Shown one piece after another: positions 50,296 through 58,184 of a stretch of 64,000 nucleotides of DNA. Where the stretch lies: NCBI RefSeq assembly GCF_030403505.1, contig NZ_JAUEMJ010000005.1:187889-251888 (forward strand), given 5' to 3'. Position 1 is the stretch's first letter, and the number at the start of each line of letters is the position of its first letter. The notes under the pieces were generated by a model. The model did no database searches and was not told the DNA's origin. It was given only the letters and a program-made list of their open reading frames with translations. The position numbers and the translations under genes were made by a program. The DNA is from Glycomyces tritici. Its GTDB lineage: Bacteria > Actinomycetota > Actinomycetes > Mycobacteriales > Micromonosporaceae.

Positions 50296-51504
50296 ATGGC
50301 TGACGAGGTACTTGGAGTCGTAGGCGCGGGGATCGTCGGTCTGGCGGTCGCGCGCGAACTGGCGCGGCGCCGCCCCGGGGCGCAGGTGGTGGTCTTCGAG
50401 AAGGAGGACCGCGTCGCGGCCCACCAGACGAGCCACAACTCCGGCGTCGTCCACGCCGGGATCTATTACACCCCGGGCAGTCTCAAGGCGCGGTTGTGCA
50501 CCCGCGGCGTCGCCCTCCTCAAGGAGTACTGCGCCGAGCATCAACTGCCCTATGTGGAATGCGGGAAGCTTGTGGTCGCCGTGCGCGAGGAGGAGGTGCC
50601 GCGCATGGACGCCCTGTTCGGCCGCGCCGTCGCCAACGGCGTCCTGGGCCTGCGCCGGGTCGGCCCCGAGGAGCTCCGCGAGATCGAGCCGCACGCGACC
50701 GGCCTCGGCGCGATCCACTCCCCGGGGAGCGCCGTCACGGACTACGCCGCCGTAGCGCGCGCGTTCGCCGCCGAAGTGACCGCCGCCGGAGGCGAAGTGC
50801 GCCTGGGCTACCCCGTCACCGGGATCGAGCCGGCCGGCTCGCGCGTGCGCGTCGCGTCCGGCGAGGAGCGGGTCACCGTGGACCACCTGGTCCTGTGCGC
50901 CGGCCTCCAGGCCGACCGCGTCGCGGCGCTCGCCGGCGACGAGCCCGGCCCCCGCATCGTGCCCTTCCGCGGGGAGTACCTGCGCGTCACGAACGCGAAA
51001 GCCGATCTCCTGCGAGGGCTCGTCTACCCGATCCCCGTGCCCGGCTACCCGTTCCTCGGCGTCCACTTCACCCGCCGCGTCGACACCGGCGCCGTCGAGA
51101 TCGGGCCGAACGCCGTCCTCGCCCTCGCCGCCGAGGGCTACCGCTGGCGCGACCTCAGCCCCGCGCACCTCGCCCGGCTCGCGGCCTGGCCCGGAGCCTG
51201 GCGGATGGCCGCCCGGCACTGGCGCATGGGCGTCCTCGAGGTCCACGGGTCGGTCTCCAAGCGCGCCTACATGGAAGCCGCGCAGCAGTACTTCCCGGAC
51301 ATCGGCCTCGCGGACGTCGAACGCGACGGCGCCGGGGTCCGGGCCCAGGCCCTCGACCGGGACGGCGGCCTGGTCGACGACTTCCGCATCCACCACCTCG
51401 GACCCGTCACCGCCGTCCGCAACGCGCCCTCGCCCGCGGCCACCTCGTCGATGGCGATCGCCGAGCACGTGGTCGAACAGCTCCTGGAGCAGCTCGTCGA
51501 CTAG
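50296..51504 (+). CDS. lhgO: L-2-hydroxyglutarate oxidase (LhgO family)
   Basis: 402 residues, FAD-dependent. The N-terminal GVVGAGIVGLAVARELARR is the FAD Rossmann motif. HNSGVVHAGIYYTPGSLKAR, VPFRGEYLRV and GPNAVLALAAEGY are signatures of LhgO, which oxidises L-2-hydroxyglutarate to 2-oxoglutarate, passing electrons to the membrane pool. GGAGG stands 6 nt before ATG 50296. It may be linked with the adjacent 2-oxoglutarate-forming pathway. The stop codon TAG (51502-51504) straddles the junction of an inserted 127-bp element; without it the stop would be TAA. Confidence 0.92.
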   Translation: MADEVLGVVGAGIVGLAVARELARRRPGAQVVVFEKEDRVAAHQTSHNSGVVHAGIYYTPGSLKARLCTRGVALLKEYCAEHQLPYVECGKLVVAVREEEVPRMDALFGRAVANGVLGLRRVGPEELREIEPHATGLGAIHSPGSAVTDYAAVARAFAAEVTAAGGEVRLGYPVTGIEPAGSRVRVASGEERVTVDHLVLCAGLQADRVAALAGDEPGPRIVPFRGEYLRVTNAKADLLRGLVYPIPVPGYPFLGVHFTRRVDTGAVEIGPNAVLALAAEGYRWRDLSPAHLARLAAWPGAWRMAARHWRMGVLEVHGSVSKRAYMEAAQQYFPDIGLADVERDGAGVRAQALDRDGGLVDDFRIHHLGPVTAVRNAPSPAATSSMAIAEHVVEQLLEQLVD

Positions 51505-51630
51505 GGCGTGTCCTGTGAATCAGGGCGGCGGTATCCGAGTCCATCGCCCGCTGCATACCGGTGTCGCGTCCAGCCGCCCGACAACGCAGCGAGCGGGGGA
51601 ACGGGCCGGTCTGATTCGCAGGACAGGCCC
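51504..51630. mobile_element. 127-bp MITE-like element with 20-bp inverted ends, TA duplication
   Basis: Left end 51504-51523 and right end 51611-51630 share GGGCSTGTCCTGYGAATCAG in inverted orientation (18 of 20 match). TA flanks both sides (51502-51503 and 51631-51632), as from TA-targeting transposition. The 87-bp interior has no gene. It probably is a non-autonomous relic mobilised by an IS5/IS630-type transposase elsewhere. Confidence 0.75.
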
Positions 51631-52605
51631 TAACCCGGCGTCGACCCGGACCACGAGCTTGCCGAAGGTGTGCCGCCGCGCGAAGTCCGCGACCGCCTGC
51701 GGCCCTTGGTCGAGCGAGTACCGCCGACCGATCGTCGCGGCCAGCTCACCGCGCGCGGCCGCCTCGCCGACCTCGGCCATCCCGCCGAGCCGCCCGTCCA
51801 TGTCGAGCACGAACCGGAGGTCGACGTCGTCGCGCCCGAGCCATTCCGGCTGCGTGACGGGAAAGGTGATGGTCACCAGCCGACCGCCCGGCCGCAGCGC
51901 CGCGGCCACCTCGGTGAGCCGGTCGCCGGGCAGCGCCAGGTTGAACGCCACATCCACATCAGACGGATACTCGGCCGCGCCGTACCCGATCACCGCCGCC
52001 GCCCCGAGGCCGCGCACCAGGTCCGCGTCCTCCGGCTTCGCGGTCGCGGTCACCGTCGCGAGGGCCGCCAGCGCGGGCAGCAGCGCGGTGCCCACGCCGC
52101 CGGTGGCCCCGACGACGAGCGCCGACGAACCGGGTGCGATGCCGACGCTCGCGAGCATGGCGCGGACCGTGAGGCCCACGGTAGGGAGCGCCGCGGCGTC
52201 CTCGACGCTGATGCCTTGCGGCCGTGGGGCGATGAACGGGGTGTCCGCTTCGAAGACCGCGTATTCGGCGAGCGTCCCGGTGGTGAGCGAGGGCCGTTCG
52301 GTGCCGGCTATGGTCCGCAGGGCCCGCGGCACGGCCTGGCCGAAGACCTCGTCGCCCACCTCGAATCCGGCGACTCCCGGCCCGACTTCGCTGACGGTGC
52401 CGGCGAAGTCGTTGCCGGGGACGTGCGGGAACTCGAGCGGGAACTGCTCGCGGAACTCGCCGCTGGGCACCTGCACGTCGGCGGGGTTGACGGAGGCGGC
52501 GGCGATGCGGACCTGGATCTGGCCCGGGCCGGGCCGGGGCGTCGGGATGTCGGCGACGGTGTAGTCCTCGGGCGGGCCGTAGTCGTTGGCGACGACTGCC
52601 TTCAT
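51520..52605 (-). CDS. zinc-independent quinone oxidoreductase-like (MDR) protein, altered C terminus
   Basis: 361 residues of the medium-chain dehydrogenase/quinone oxidoreductase family without zinc ligands: GPGQIQVRIAAASVNPADVQ, HVPGNDFAGTVSEVGPGVAG, then GATGGVGTALLPALAALA (NADPH site). The family normally ends at HTFGKLVVRVD; here 37 extra residues (LGPVLRIRPARS to RIPPP) are coded by the inserted element and the stop lies in its left end. NADPH-driven reduction of quinones or enals is likely. It is divergent from a TetR gene with shared operators, hence inducible. Confidence 0.88.
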   Translation of the reverse strand: MKAVVANDYGPPEDYTVADIPTPRPGPGQIQVRIAAASVNPADVQVPSGEFREQFPLEFPHVPGNDFAGTVSEVGPGVAGFEVGDEVFGQAVPRALRTIAGTERPSLTTGTLAEYAVFEADTPFIAPRPQGISVEDAAALPTVGLTVRAMLASVGIAPGSSALVVGATGGVGTALLPALAALATVTATAKPEDADLVRGLGAAAVIGYGAAEYPSDVDVAFNLALPGDRLTEVAAALRPGGRLVTITFPVTQPEWLGRDDVDLRFVLDMDGRLGGMAEVGEAAARGELAATIGRRYSLDQGPQAVADFARRHTFGKLVVRVDAGLGPVLRIRPARSPARCVVGRLDATPVCSGRWTRIPPP

Positions 52606-52631
52606 ATGCGCTCCTTGGGATGCAATAAACG

Positions 52632-52685
52632 GACCGTGCGGTCAGCTTGGAGTCGGAACGCTAGCACTAACCGGACCGCGCGGTC
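52632..52685. promoter_or_regulatory. two TetR operators between divergent genes
   Basis: GACCGTGCGGTC (52632-52643, one mismatch) and GACCGCGCGGTC (52674-52685, perfect palindrome), each flanked by AACGG/AACCG on the left and CAGCTT/CAACTT on the right. Centres are 42 bp apart, four helical turns, flanking both start regions. Confidence 0.8.
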
Positions 52686-52704
52686 AACTTGATAGGGTGG
52701 GGTC

Positions 52705-53304
52705 ATGCCCGACACCCGCCCGCTTCGCGCCGACGCCGCCCGCAACCGCGGGCTCCTGCTGGCCGCCGCCGCCGACGAGTTCGCCGAGCGCGGCCTCGAC
52801 GCCTCGGTCGCGGACATCGCCCGCCGGGCCGGGGTCGGCAAGGGCACGGTGTTCCGGCATTTCGCGACCAAGGACGACCTGATCGCCGCGATCCTCATCG
52901 ACCGCATGGAGGCGCTGAGCGACCTGGGCGAGCGCCTGCACGAGGCCGACGATGCGGGGGAGGCCCTGCGCGAGTTCCTGACCGCCGCGGCGATGCAGCG
53001 GCAGGAGCGCGACCTGTCCTTCCTGGCCGAGGCGAGCGCATCGATGGCCGAGGTCGCCCGCGCTCGCGACCGGATGCTCGAAGCAGTGGATCGACTGGTC
53101 GACCGCGCCCGCGAGCACGGCTCGGTACGCGGCGACGTCACGGGAACCGATGTGTTCCTGCTGATGTGCGCCCCGAACTACGTCGCCGGCTACGTGCCGG
53201 ACGCGTCCCCCGGCCTGTGGCGCCGCTACCTGCAGCTCATCCTCGACGGCCTGCGCCCCGAAGGCGCGCGCCCGCTTCCCGAGGCGGCTCCGGAACTCAG
53301 CTGA
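52705..53304 (+). CDS. TetR/AcrR-family repressor
   Basis: 199 residues. N-terminal HTH: RNRGLLLAAAADEFAERGLD, then SVADIARRAGVGKGTVFRHF. The C-terminal helical domain (residues 60-190) is variable, as usual in ligand sensors. ATG 52705 lies 19 bp after the second dyad. It should repress the divergent quinone oxidoreductase gene and itself until an electrophile or drug binds. The last 8 bp overlap the end of the convergent HIT gene. Confidence 0.92.
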   Translation: MPDTRPLRADAARNRGLLLAAAADEFAERGLDASVADIARRAGVGKGTVFRHFATKDDLIAAILIDRMEALSDLGERLHEADDAGEALREFLTAAAMQRQERDLSFLAEASASMAEVARARDRMLEAVDRLVDRAREHGSVRGDVTGTDVFLLMCAPNYVAGYVPDASPGLWRRYLQLILDGLRPEGARPLPEAAPELS

Positions 53305-53773
53305 CCGCGAGTCGGTCCAGTTCCTCGCCGATCGCTGCGCGCAGGTCCCCGTGCTGCGGGCCGAGCGCGTACCGCTCGTCGCTCCAGTGCTCCCGCGGGT
53401 AGAGCCACACCGGTCGGCCCACGAGATCGTCCGGCTCCCAGTCGAACCGGGGCCAGACGTGCGCATGGAGATAGGGATCGGTGTTCCCCAGGATCTCCAG
53501 GTTGACCCGGCGGAAGGCCGGGTCGAGTCTCCTGCAGGCGCGTTCGACCGCCTCGCCCAGTCTGTCCATATCGGAGAGGAACGCGATCCGCCTGGCCCGG
53601 GGGAGTTCCGAGAGTCGCTGGACCGCAGGGTCGTCCACGAGCAGTACCGAGTAGCCCGGCAGGAACTGGACGTCCCCGATCACCGCGAACCCCGCCTCCA
53701 GCCGCCGGAGCACCATGGGGTTCTCGCCTCGAAGGGCGCTGCCGATCCGGTCCCGCCGCCAGTCCTCGCTCAT
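53297..53773 (-). CDS. HIT-family-like protein
   Basis: 158 residues. GFAVIGDVQFLPGYSVLLVD, NLEILGNTDPYLHAHVWPRF and the histidine-triad core resemble diadenosine-tetraphosphate hydrolases, but the triad reads HAHVWP, with Trp where the third His of HxHxH is expected. The nucleotidyl-hydrolase activity may therefore be changed. The frame starts at ATG 53773; no good ribosome site is seen. It is transcribed in the direction of the SsuD-like gene upstream but 78 bp apart. Confidence 0.75.
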   Translation of the reverse strand: MSEDWRRDRIGSALRGENPMVLRRLEAGFAVIGDVQFLPGYSVLLVDDPAVQRLSELPRARRIAFLSDMDRLGEAVERACRRLDPAFRRVNLEILGNTDPYLHAHVWPRFDWEPDDLVGRPVWLYPREHWSDERYALGPQHGDLRAAIGEELDRLAVS

Positions 53774-53851
53774 GTTCTGAGACTTTACGCATCAGGGACC
53801 AGGCAGGGAAGCGCGGTCGCCGCCCGCGGGGGACCGGAGGCGCGGCGGCGG

Positions 53852-54913
53852 TCAGTCGCGCAGGAGCGGCAGGAGCTGATCCCCTTGGCGCTTGATCTCC
53901 TGCAGGTACGGCGTGTCGGAGAGGACGAAGTGGCTGATGCCCAGCGCCTCGTACTTGCGCAGCGACTCGGCCACGTCCTCGGCCGACCCGACCAGCCACG
54001 TGGTGCCAGCGCCGCCGCCGCCCACCTTGCCAGGGGCGGTGTAGAGGTTGTCGTCGAGCACATCGCCGCGCGCGGCCAGGTCGAGGAGGCGGCGCTGGCC
54101 GGTGGCCTGGCGCCAGTCGTGGTCGGGGGCGGCCTTGGCGGCGTCGGCCATCTGCCGCACGCGCGCTTCGGCGTCGGCCCAGGCCTCTTCGGCGGTGTCG
54201 CGGACGAGGGTGGTGACGCGCAGGCCGAACTCGAGCGGCGCGTGCTCGCGGCCGAGCGAGGCGCTGAGCTGCTTGAGCCGGTCGATGCGTTCGGCGACGC
54301 CGTCGAGCGGCTCGCCCCAGAACAGCTGCACGTCGGCCTCGGCGGCCGCGACCTGTTCGGCCGCTTCGGAGGCGCCGCCGAAATAGAGCGTCGGGTGGCG
54401 GCGCGCGCCGTCGGCGACCGGCTTCAGTTCGAGGCTGGAGTCGGTGACGCTGAAGTACTCGCCTTTGTAGGTGACGCGCTCCTCGGTCCACAGTCGGCGG
54501 GCGATCTGGATGAACTCCTTGGTGCGGGCGTAGCGGTCCGCCTGCGCGCCTTCGGTGTCGCCGTAGGCTTCGACGCCGTCCTTGCCGGAGACGATGTTGA
54601 CGAGGACCCGGCCCCCGGTGAGGTGGTCGAGGGTGGCGGCTGCCGAGGCGAAGTTGGCGGGGCGCCAGTAGCCGGGGCGGATCGCGATGAGGGGTTTGAA
54701 ACCGGTGGTCCGCGCGGCGAGCGCGGCGGCGACGGTGAAGGTGTCCGGCCGTCCCCAGCTGGTGCCCAGGAGCGCGCCGCCCCAGCCGTGCGCTTCGAGC
54801 GCTTCGGCGTGGGCGGTGAGGTGGTCGAGGCTGTTGTGGCCTTCGACGACGTCGTCGCCGCGGTGCCCGGGGTGGGCCTGATTGGGGATGTACCAGAGGT
54901 ATCGGCTGCTCAT
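53852..54913 (-). CDS. FMNH2-dependent alkanesulfonate monooxygenase-like (SsuD)
   Basis: 353 residues of the LLM class flavin-dependent family. KPLIAIRPGYWRPANFASAA, TLDHLTGGRVLVNIVSGKDG, YARTKEFIQIARRLWTEERV and the N-terminal RYLWYIPNQAHPGHRGDDVV fit SsuD, which releases sulfite from alkanesulfonates. No SsuABC transporter or SsuE reductase is near, so it may have another substrate such as a sulfonate, ketone or thioether. ATG 54913. The gene is divergent from an aldo/keto reductase over a short AT-rich promoter. Confidence 0.88.
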   Translation of the reverse strand: MSSRYLWYIPNQAHPGHRGDDVVEGHNSLDHLTAHAEALEAHGWGGALLGTSWGRPDTFTVAAALAARTTGFKPLIAIRPGYWRPANFASAAATLDHLTGGRVLVNIVSGKDGVEAYGDTEGAQADRYARTKEFIQIARRLWTEERVTYKGEYFSVTDSSLELKPVADGARRHPTLYFGGASEAAEQVAAAEADVQLFWGEPLDGVAERIDRLKQLSASLGREHAPLEFGLRVTTLVRDTAEEAWADAEARVRQMADAAKAAPDHDWRQATGQRRLLDLAARGDVLDDNLYTAPGKVGGGGAGTTWLVGSAEDVAESLRKYEALGISHFVLSDTPYLQEIKRQGDQLLPLLRD

Positions 54914-54950
54914 GAGCGGGTCTCCAAGTCGGGGGCGGCAGTTCTTCGAG

Positions 54951-54976
54951 TTATCCTATCGATGTAGTATAGATTG
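54951..54976. promoter_or_regulatory. AT-rich divergent promoter region
   Basis: The only AT-rich patch in the gap. TATACT on the minus strand (54971-54966) is a good -10 for the SsuD-like gene, and TAGATT (54970-54975) fits TAnnnT for the plus-strand gene. CTAT/ATAG arms (54956-54959, 54969-54972) form a small dyad. Confidence 0.45.
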
Positions 54977-55055
54977 CGTGAGGGCGGTGCCGCCGCCCCA
55001 GGCGCGGCCCACCCTCCGCCGTAGCCGCGCGAACCACACCTGAAAGGCTTCCCCC

Positions 55056-56084
55056 ATGGCACACGGAGCTTTCGAGACGACCTACGCCGCCGCCGGGGAC
55101 CGGTACGAGCGGCTGCCCTACCGGCGGGCCGGGCACTCCGGCCTCGACCTCCCCGCGCTCTCCCTCGGCCTGTGGCAGCGGTTCGGCACCGACCACCCCT
55201 ACGAGACGCAGCGCGCGATCATCTTGCGCGCCTTCGACCTCGGCATCGCCCACTTCGACAACGCCGACCGGTACGGGCCGCCCCACCGCGCCGCCCAGCA
55301 GGTCTTCGGGGAGGTCCTCGCCAAGGACCTCGCCCCGTACCGCGACGAGCTCGTCCTCACCACCAAGGCCGGCAACCCGATCGGCCCGAGCCCTTACCTC
55401 AAGGGCGGCTCCCGCAAGGCGCTCCTCGCCTCGCTCGACCACAGTCTGCGCGACCTCCGCACCGACTACGTGGACGTCTTCTACCACCACCGCCAGGACC
55501 CGACCACGCCTCTGGAGGAGACCGTCGGCGCCCTCGCCGACGCCGTGCGGCAGGGCAAGGCGCTGTACGTGGGCCTCTCCAACTACGACCCCGAGCGGGC
55601 GCACAAGGCCGCCGTACTGCTGCGGCAGGCCGGCGTGCCGCTCCTGGTCCACCAGCCGCGCTACTCGATCTTCGACCGCAGCCCCGAACGGAACGGCCTG
55701 CTCGACCTCGCCGCCGCGGACGGCTTCGGCCTGGTCGTCTACTCGCCGCTCGCGCAGGGCCTGCTCACCGACAAGTACCTCCACGGCATTCCGGCCGACG
55801 CCCGCGCCGCGAACAGCGCGTTCCTCTCTCCCGACGTCATCGACGACACCTACCGTAAGCGCGCCGCCGCGCTCGACGACCTTGCCCGCACGCGCGGCCA
55901 GTCGCTCGCGCAGCTCGCCCTCCAATGGGTGCTGCGCCGCCCCGAGGTCACCTCGGCGCTCATCGGCGCCAGCTCGGTCGCGCAACTGGAGCAGAACGCC
56001 GAGGCGCTGGACGCCGCGCCGCTGACCGAGGAGGAACTGGCGCTGATCGACGAGCACGGCGTGCACGGCACCGGGCTGCGCTGA
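55056..56084 (+). CDS. aldo/keto reductase (YghZ-like)
   Basis: 342 residues, AKR barrel. LGIAHFDNADRYGPPHRAAQ has catalytic Asp and Tyr, VLTTKAGNPIGP the Lys, and DVFYHHRQDPTTPLE the His. The length and LSLGLWQRFG fit the AKR14 group (YghZ, L-glyceraldehyde 3-phosphate or methylglyoxal reductase). It uses NADPH to reduce aldehydes. GAAAGG before ATG 55056. Divergent from the SsuD-like gene and 72 bp upstream of the broken DUF1684 gene, with which it may be co-transcribed. Confidence 0.9.
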   Translation: MAHGAFETTYAAAGDRYERLPYRRAGHSGLDLPALSLGLWQRFGTDHPYETQRAIILRAFDLGIAHFDNADRYGPPHRAAQQVFGEVLAKDLAPYRDELVLTTKAGNPIGPSPYLKGGSRKALLASLDHSLRDLRTDYVDVFYHHRQDPTTPLEETVGALADAVRQGKALYVGLSNYDPERAHKAAVLLRQAGVPLLVHQPRYSIFDRSPERNGLLDLAAADGFGLVVYSPLAQGLLTDKYLHGIPADARAANSAFLSPDVIDDTYRKRAAALDDLARTRGQSLAQLALQWVLRRPEVTSALIGASSVAQLEQNAEALDAAPLTEEELALIDEHGVHGTGLR

Positions 56085-56156
56085 TGACCGGCGCCCATGG
56101 TCGAGGCGGCGCTCCGGCACCGTCCACCTCGGACCCGATCGACGGGAGGACCGGCG

Positions 56157-56953
56157 ATGACCGCTACCCGCGTTGACGACTTCACGCGCGGCTGGACCGC
56201 ATGGCGCCGCCTCCGGGAGGCCGAGCTGACCGAGCCGCACGGGTGGCTCAGCCTGACCGCGTTCCATTGGCTGCGTGAGACCCCCGCGCAGCTGCCCGGT
56301 CTGCCCGGGCTCTGGAGCGGCGGCGACGAGGCCCGGCTGACCGCGATCGCCGCGGACGGGCTGCGCTTCGAGGGCCGCGCGGTCGACGGCGTGCTCACCT
56401 TCGACCTGGAGAAGGCCGGCGCTCCGGCCTGGGTCGAGCGGGGCCGCCGCCGGATCGAGGTGGCCCTGCGCGGCGGGCGCTTCGCCGCGCGGGTGCGCGA
56501 TCCCGGGGCCCCACCAGGACCGGGTTCAACGGCGTCCCGTGCTACCGGCCCGATCCCGACTGGATGGTGCCGGGCCGGTACCTCGCCTTCGACGAACCGC
56601 TCGACGCCGTGGTCGGATCGGCCCGCGGCGACCTCGCCCACGCGCTCCGCCTCACCGGCGAGATCGACTTCACCGTGGCCGGGCGGCGCCAGTCGCTGCT
56701 GGCCTCCGCCGCCGAGGACGGCCGCCTGAGCGTGCTCTTCTCCGACCGGACCAACGGGGACACGACCGCGGCCTGGCGGTCCCTGTCCGTCGCGCCGCCG
56801 TCCGGGGACGGTGCGGTCGTCCTCGATTTCAACCGCGCCCAGAACCTGCCCTGCGCCTTCACCGAGTTCGGGACCTGCCCGAAGCCGGTGGACGCGAACG
56901 CCTTGAGCGTCGCGGTGACGGCGGGGGAGCAGCGGCCGCAACGGCCGCACTGA
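56157..56953 (+). pseudogene. DUF1684 protein gene with a one-base frameshift
   Basis: The 5' part (56157 to about 56515) encodes the conserved WTAWRRLREAELTEPHGWLS, LTAFHWL and RVRDPGAP. The family then expects TGFNGVPCYRPDPDW, which is found in the next frame from about 56521 and continues to 56953 with VPGRYLAFDEPLDAVVGSAR and CAFTEFGTCPKP. One base is missing in the CCCC run near 56509-56514. Restored, the protein would be about 265 residues, a normal length. DUF1684 function is unknown. Either a true pseudogene or a sequencing error. GGGAGGA precedes ATG 56157. Confidence 0.85.
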
Positions 56954-56955
56954 CG

Positions 56956-56989
56956 CCCCGGGCCGGGAACTCGCAGCCCCGGCCCGGGG
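56956..56989. terminator. hairpin terminator
   Basis: CCCCGGGCCGGG (56956-56967) and CCCGGCCCGGGG (56978-56989), a 12-bp stem with a 10-nt loop just after the DUF1684 stop. Confidence 0.8.
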
Positions 56990-57026
56990 TCCCACCATCC
57001 CCCGGGGCGGCCTGCTCGCCACATCT

Positions 57027-57199
57027 GTGAGCGCTAACGGAATTTCTGCAATGCATCCGCTACCGAGCCTCCTCACGAATTGCGGTCGTGAACTCGTGGT
57101 CCAGCAAGCGATGCGTGCCTGCGGGAACGCTTCCATGACATCGATACTTGGAAATATGGAACATCGACCTTGACGTGTCGCGACCGTGAGCGCTAACAT
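57027..57199 (+). promoter_or_regulatory. promoter and twin LacI boxes of the third sugar operon
   Basis: The identical 12-mer GTGAGCGCTAAC occurs at 57027-57038 and 57186-57197, 159 bp apart. Its core AGCGCT is the usual LacI-family centre. The second overlaps a promoter: TTGACG (57170-57175) and TAACAT (57194-57199) at 18 bp. The distance would permit looping by a dimer of dimers. The regulator is likely the LacI protein at 60395. Confidence 0.8.
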
Positions 57200-57238
57200 T
57201 TCCTCGCATCCCGACCCCTACGTCCCGAGCCAGGTGTT

Positions 57239-58174
57239 ATGCAGACCCTTCTCGACACCGAGCCGCGCTCCGAGCCCGCGAGCGCGCCCCGAAAGACCCG
57301 GAGGTCACGCGCGGCCTTCGAGGCCTACGCGATGCTCGCGCCGAGCATCCTCGGCTTCGCCGTGTTCCTCATCGCGCCGATCGTGGTCGTCGTCGTCCTG
57401 AGCTTCTTCGAGTGGAACCTCCTGTCCGACCCCGAGTTCATCGGCCTCGAGAACTACCGCGAGCTGGCGGGGGACGAGCGGGCGCTCAAGTCGATCGGCA
57501 ACACCTTCTACTACGTGCTCCTCAACATCCCCGCCCAGACCGTGCTGGCCCTGCTCCTCGCGCTGGCGCTCAACGCGAAGATCAAGGCCCGCAACACCTT
57601 CCGCGTGCTCTACGTGCTGCCGTGGATGGCGATGCCGGTGGCGCTCGGCGTGATCTGGCGGTGGGTCTTCGACCCGCAGTACGGGGCCCTGAACCGCTTC
57701 CTCGGCCTGTTCGGCGTCGACGGCGCGGCCTGGCTCACCGACTCCACCTGGGCCATGCCCGTCATCGCATCGGTGAACGTCTGGCAGTTCACCGGCTACA
57801 CGATGCTGTTCTTCCTGGCAGGGCTGCAGGCGATCCCCGCGCAGCTCTACGAAGCGGCCGATGTGGACGGCGCCTCGCCGCTGTACCGGTTCTTCAAGAT
57901 CACGCTGCCGCTGCTGCGCCCGGCGATGCTGTTCGTGCTCATCACCAGCGTGATCGGCTCGTTCCAGGTCTTCGACACCATCCACGTGATGACCGCCGGC
58001 GGCCCGGCCGGGTCCACCGCGACGCTGAACTACCAGATCTACCTGGAGTCGTTCACCCAGCGCAACGCCGGGTACGCGTCCATGCTCGCGGTGGTCCTGT
58101 TCGCGATCATCGCCCTCATCACCCTCGCGCAGGCCGCGCTCTTCCGCAAGCGCACCACCTACGACTTCAGTTAG
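57239..58174 (+). CDS. CUT1 ABC permease (MalF/UgpA type)
   Basis: 311 residues with six membrane helices. The N-terminal tail is followed by AYAMLAPSILGFAVFLIAPI; the EAA loop AQLYEAADVDGASPLYRFFK identifies the MalF side of a CUT1 importer. First gene of the operon, 40 bp after the presumed transcription start. It pairs with the next permease; again no ATPase is in the operon, so a shared MsiK-type protein is expected. Confidence 0.93.
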   Translation: MQTLLDTEPRSEPASAPRKTRRSRAAFEAYAMLAPSILGFAVFLIAPIVVVVVLSFFEWNLLSDPEFIGLENYRELAGDERALKSIGNTFYYVLLNIPAQTVLALLLALALNAKIKARNTFRVLYVLPWMAMPVALGVIWRWVFDPQYGALNRFLGLFGVDGAAWLTDSTWAMPVIASVNVWQFTGYTMLFFLAGLQAIPAQLYEAADVDGASPLYRFFKITLPLLRPAMLFVLITSVIGSFQVFDTIHVMTAGGPAGSTATLNYQIYLESFTQRNAGYASMLAVVLFAIIALITLAQAALFRKRTTYDFS

Positions 58175-58184
58175 GGGCCCACCG

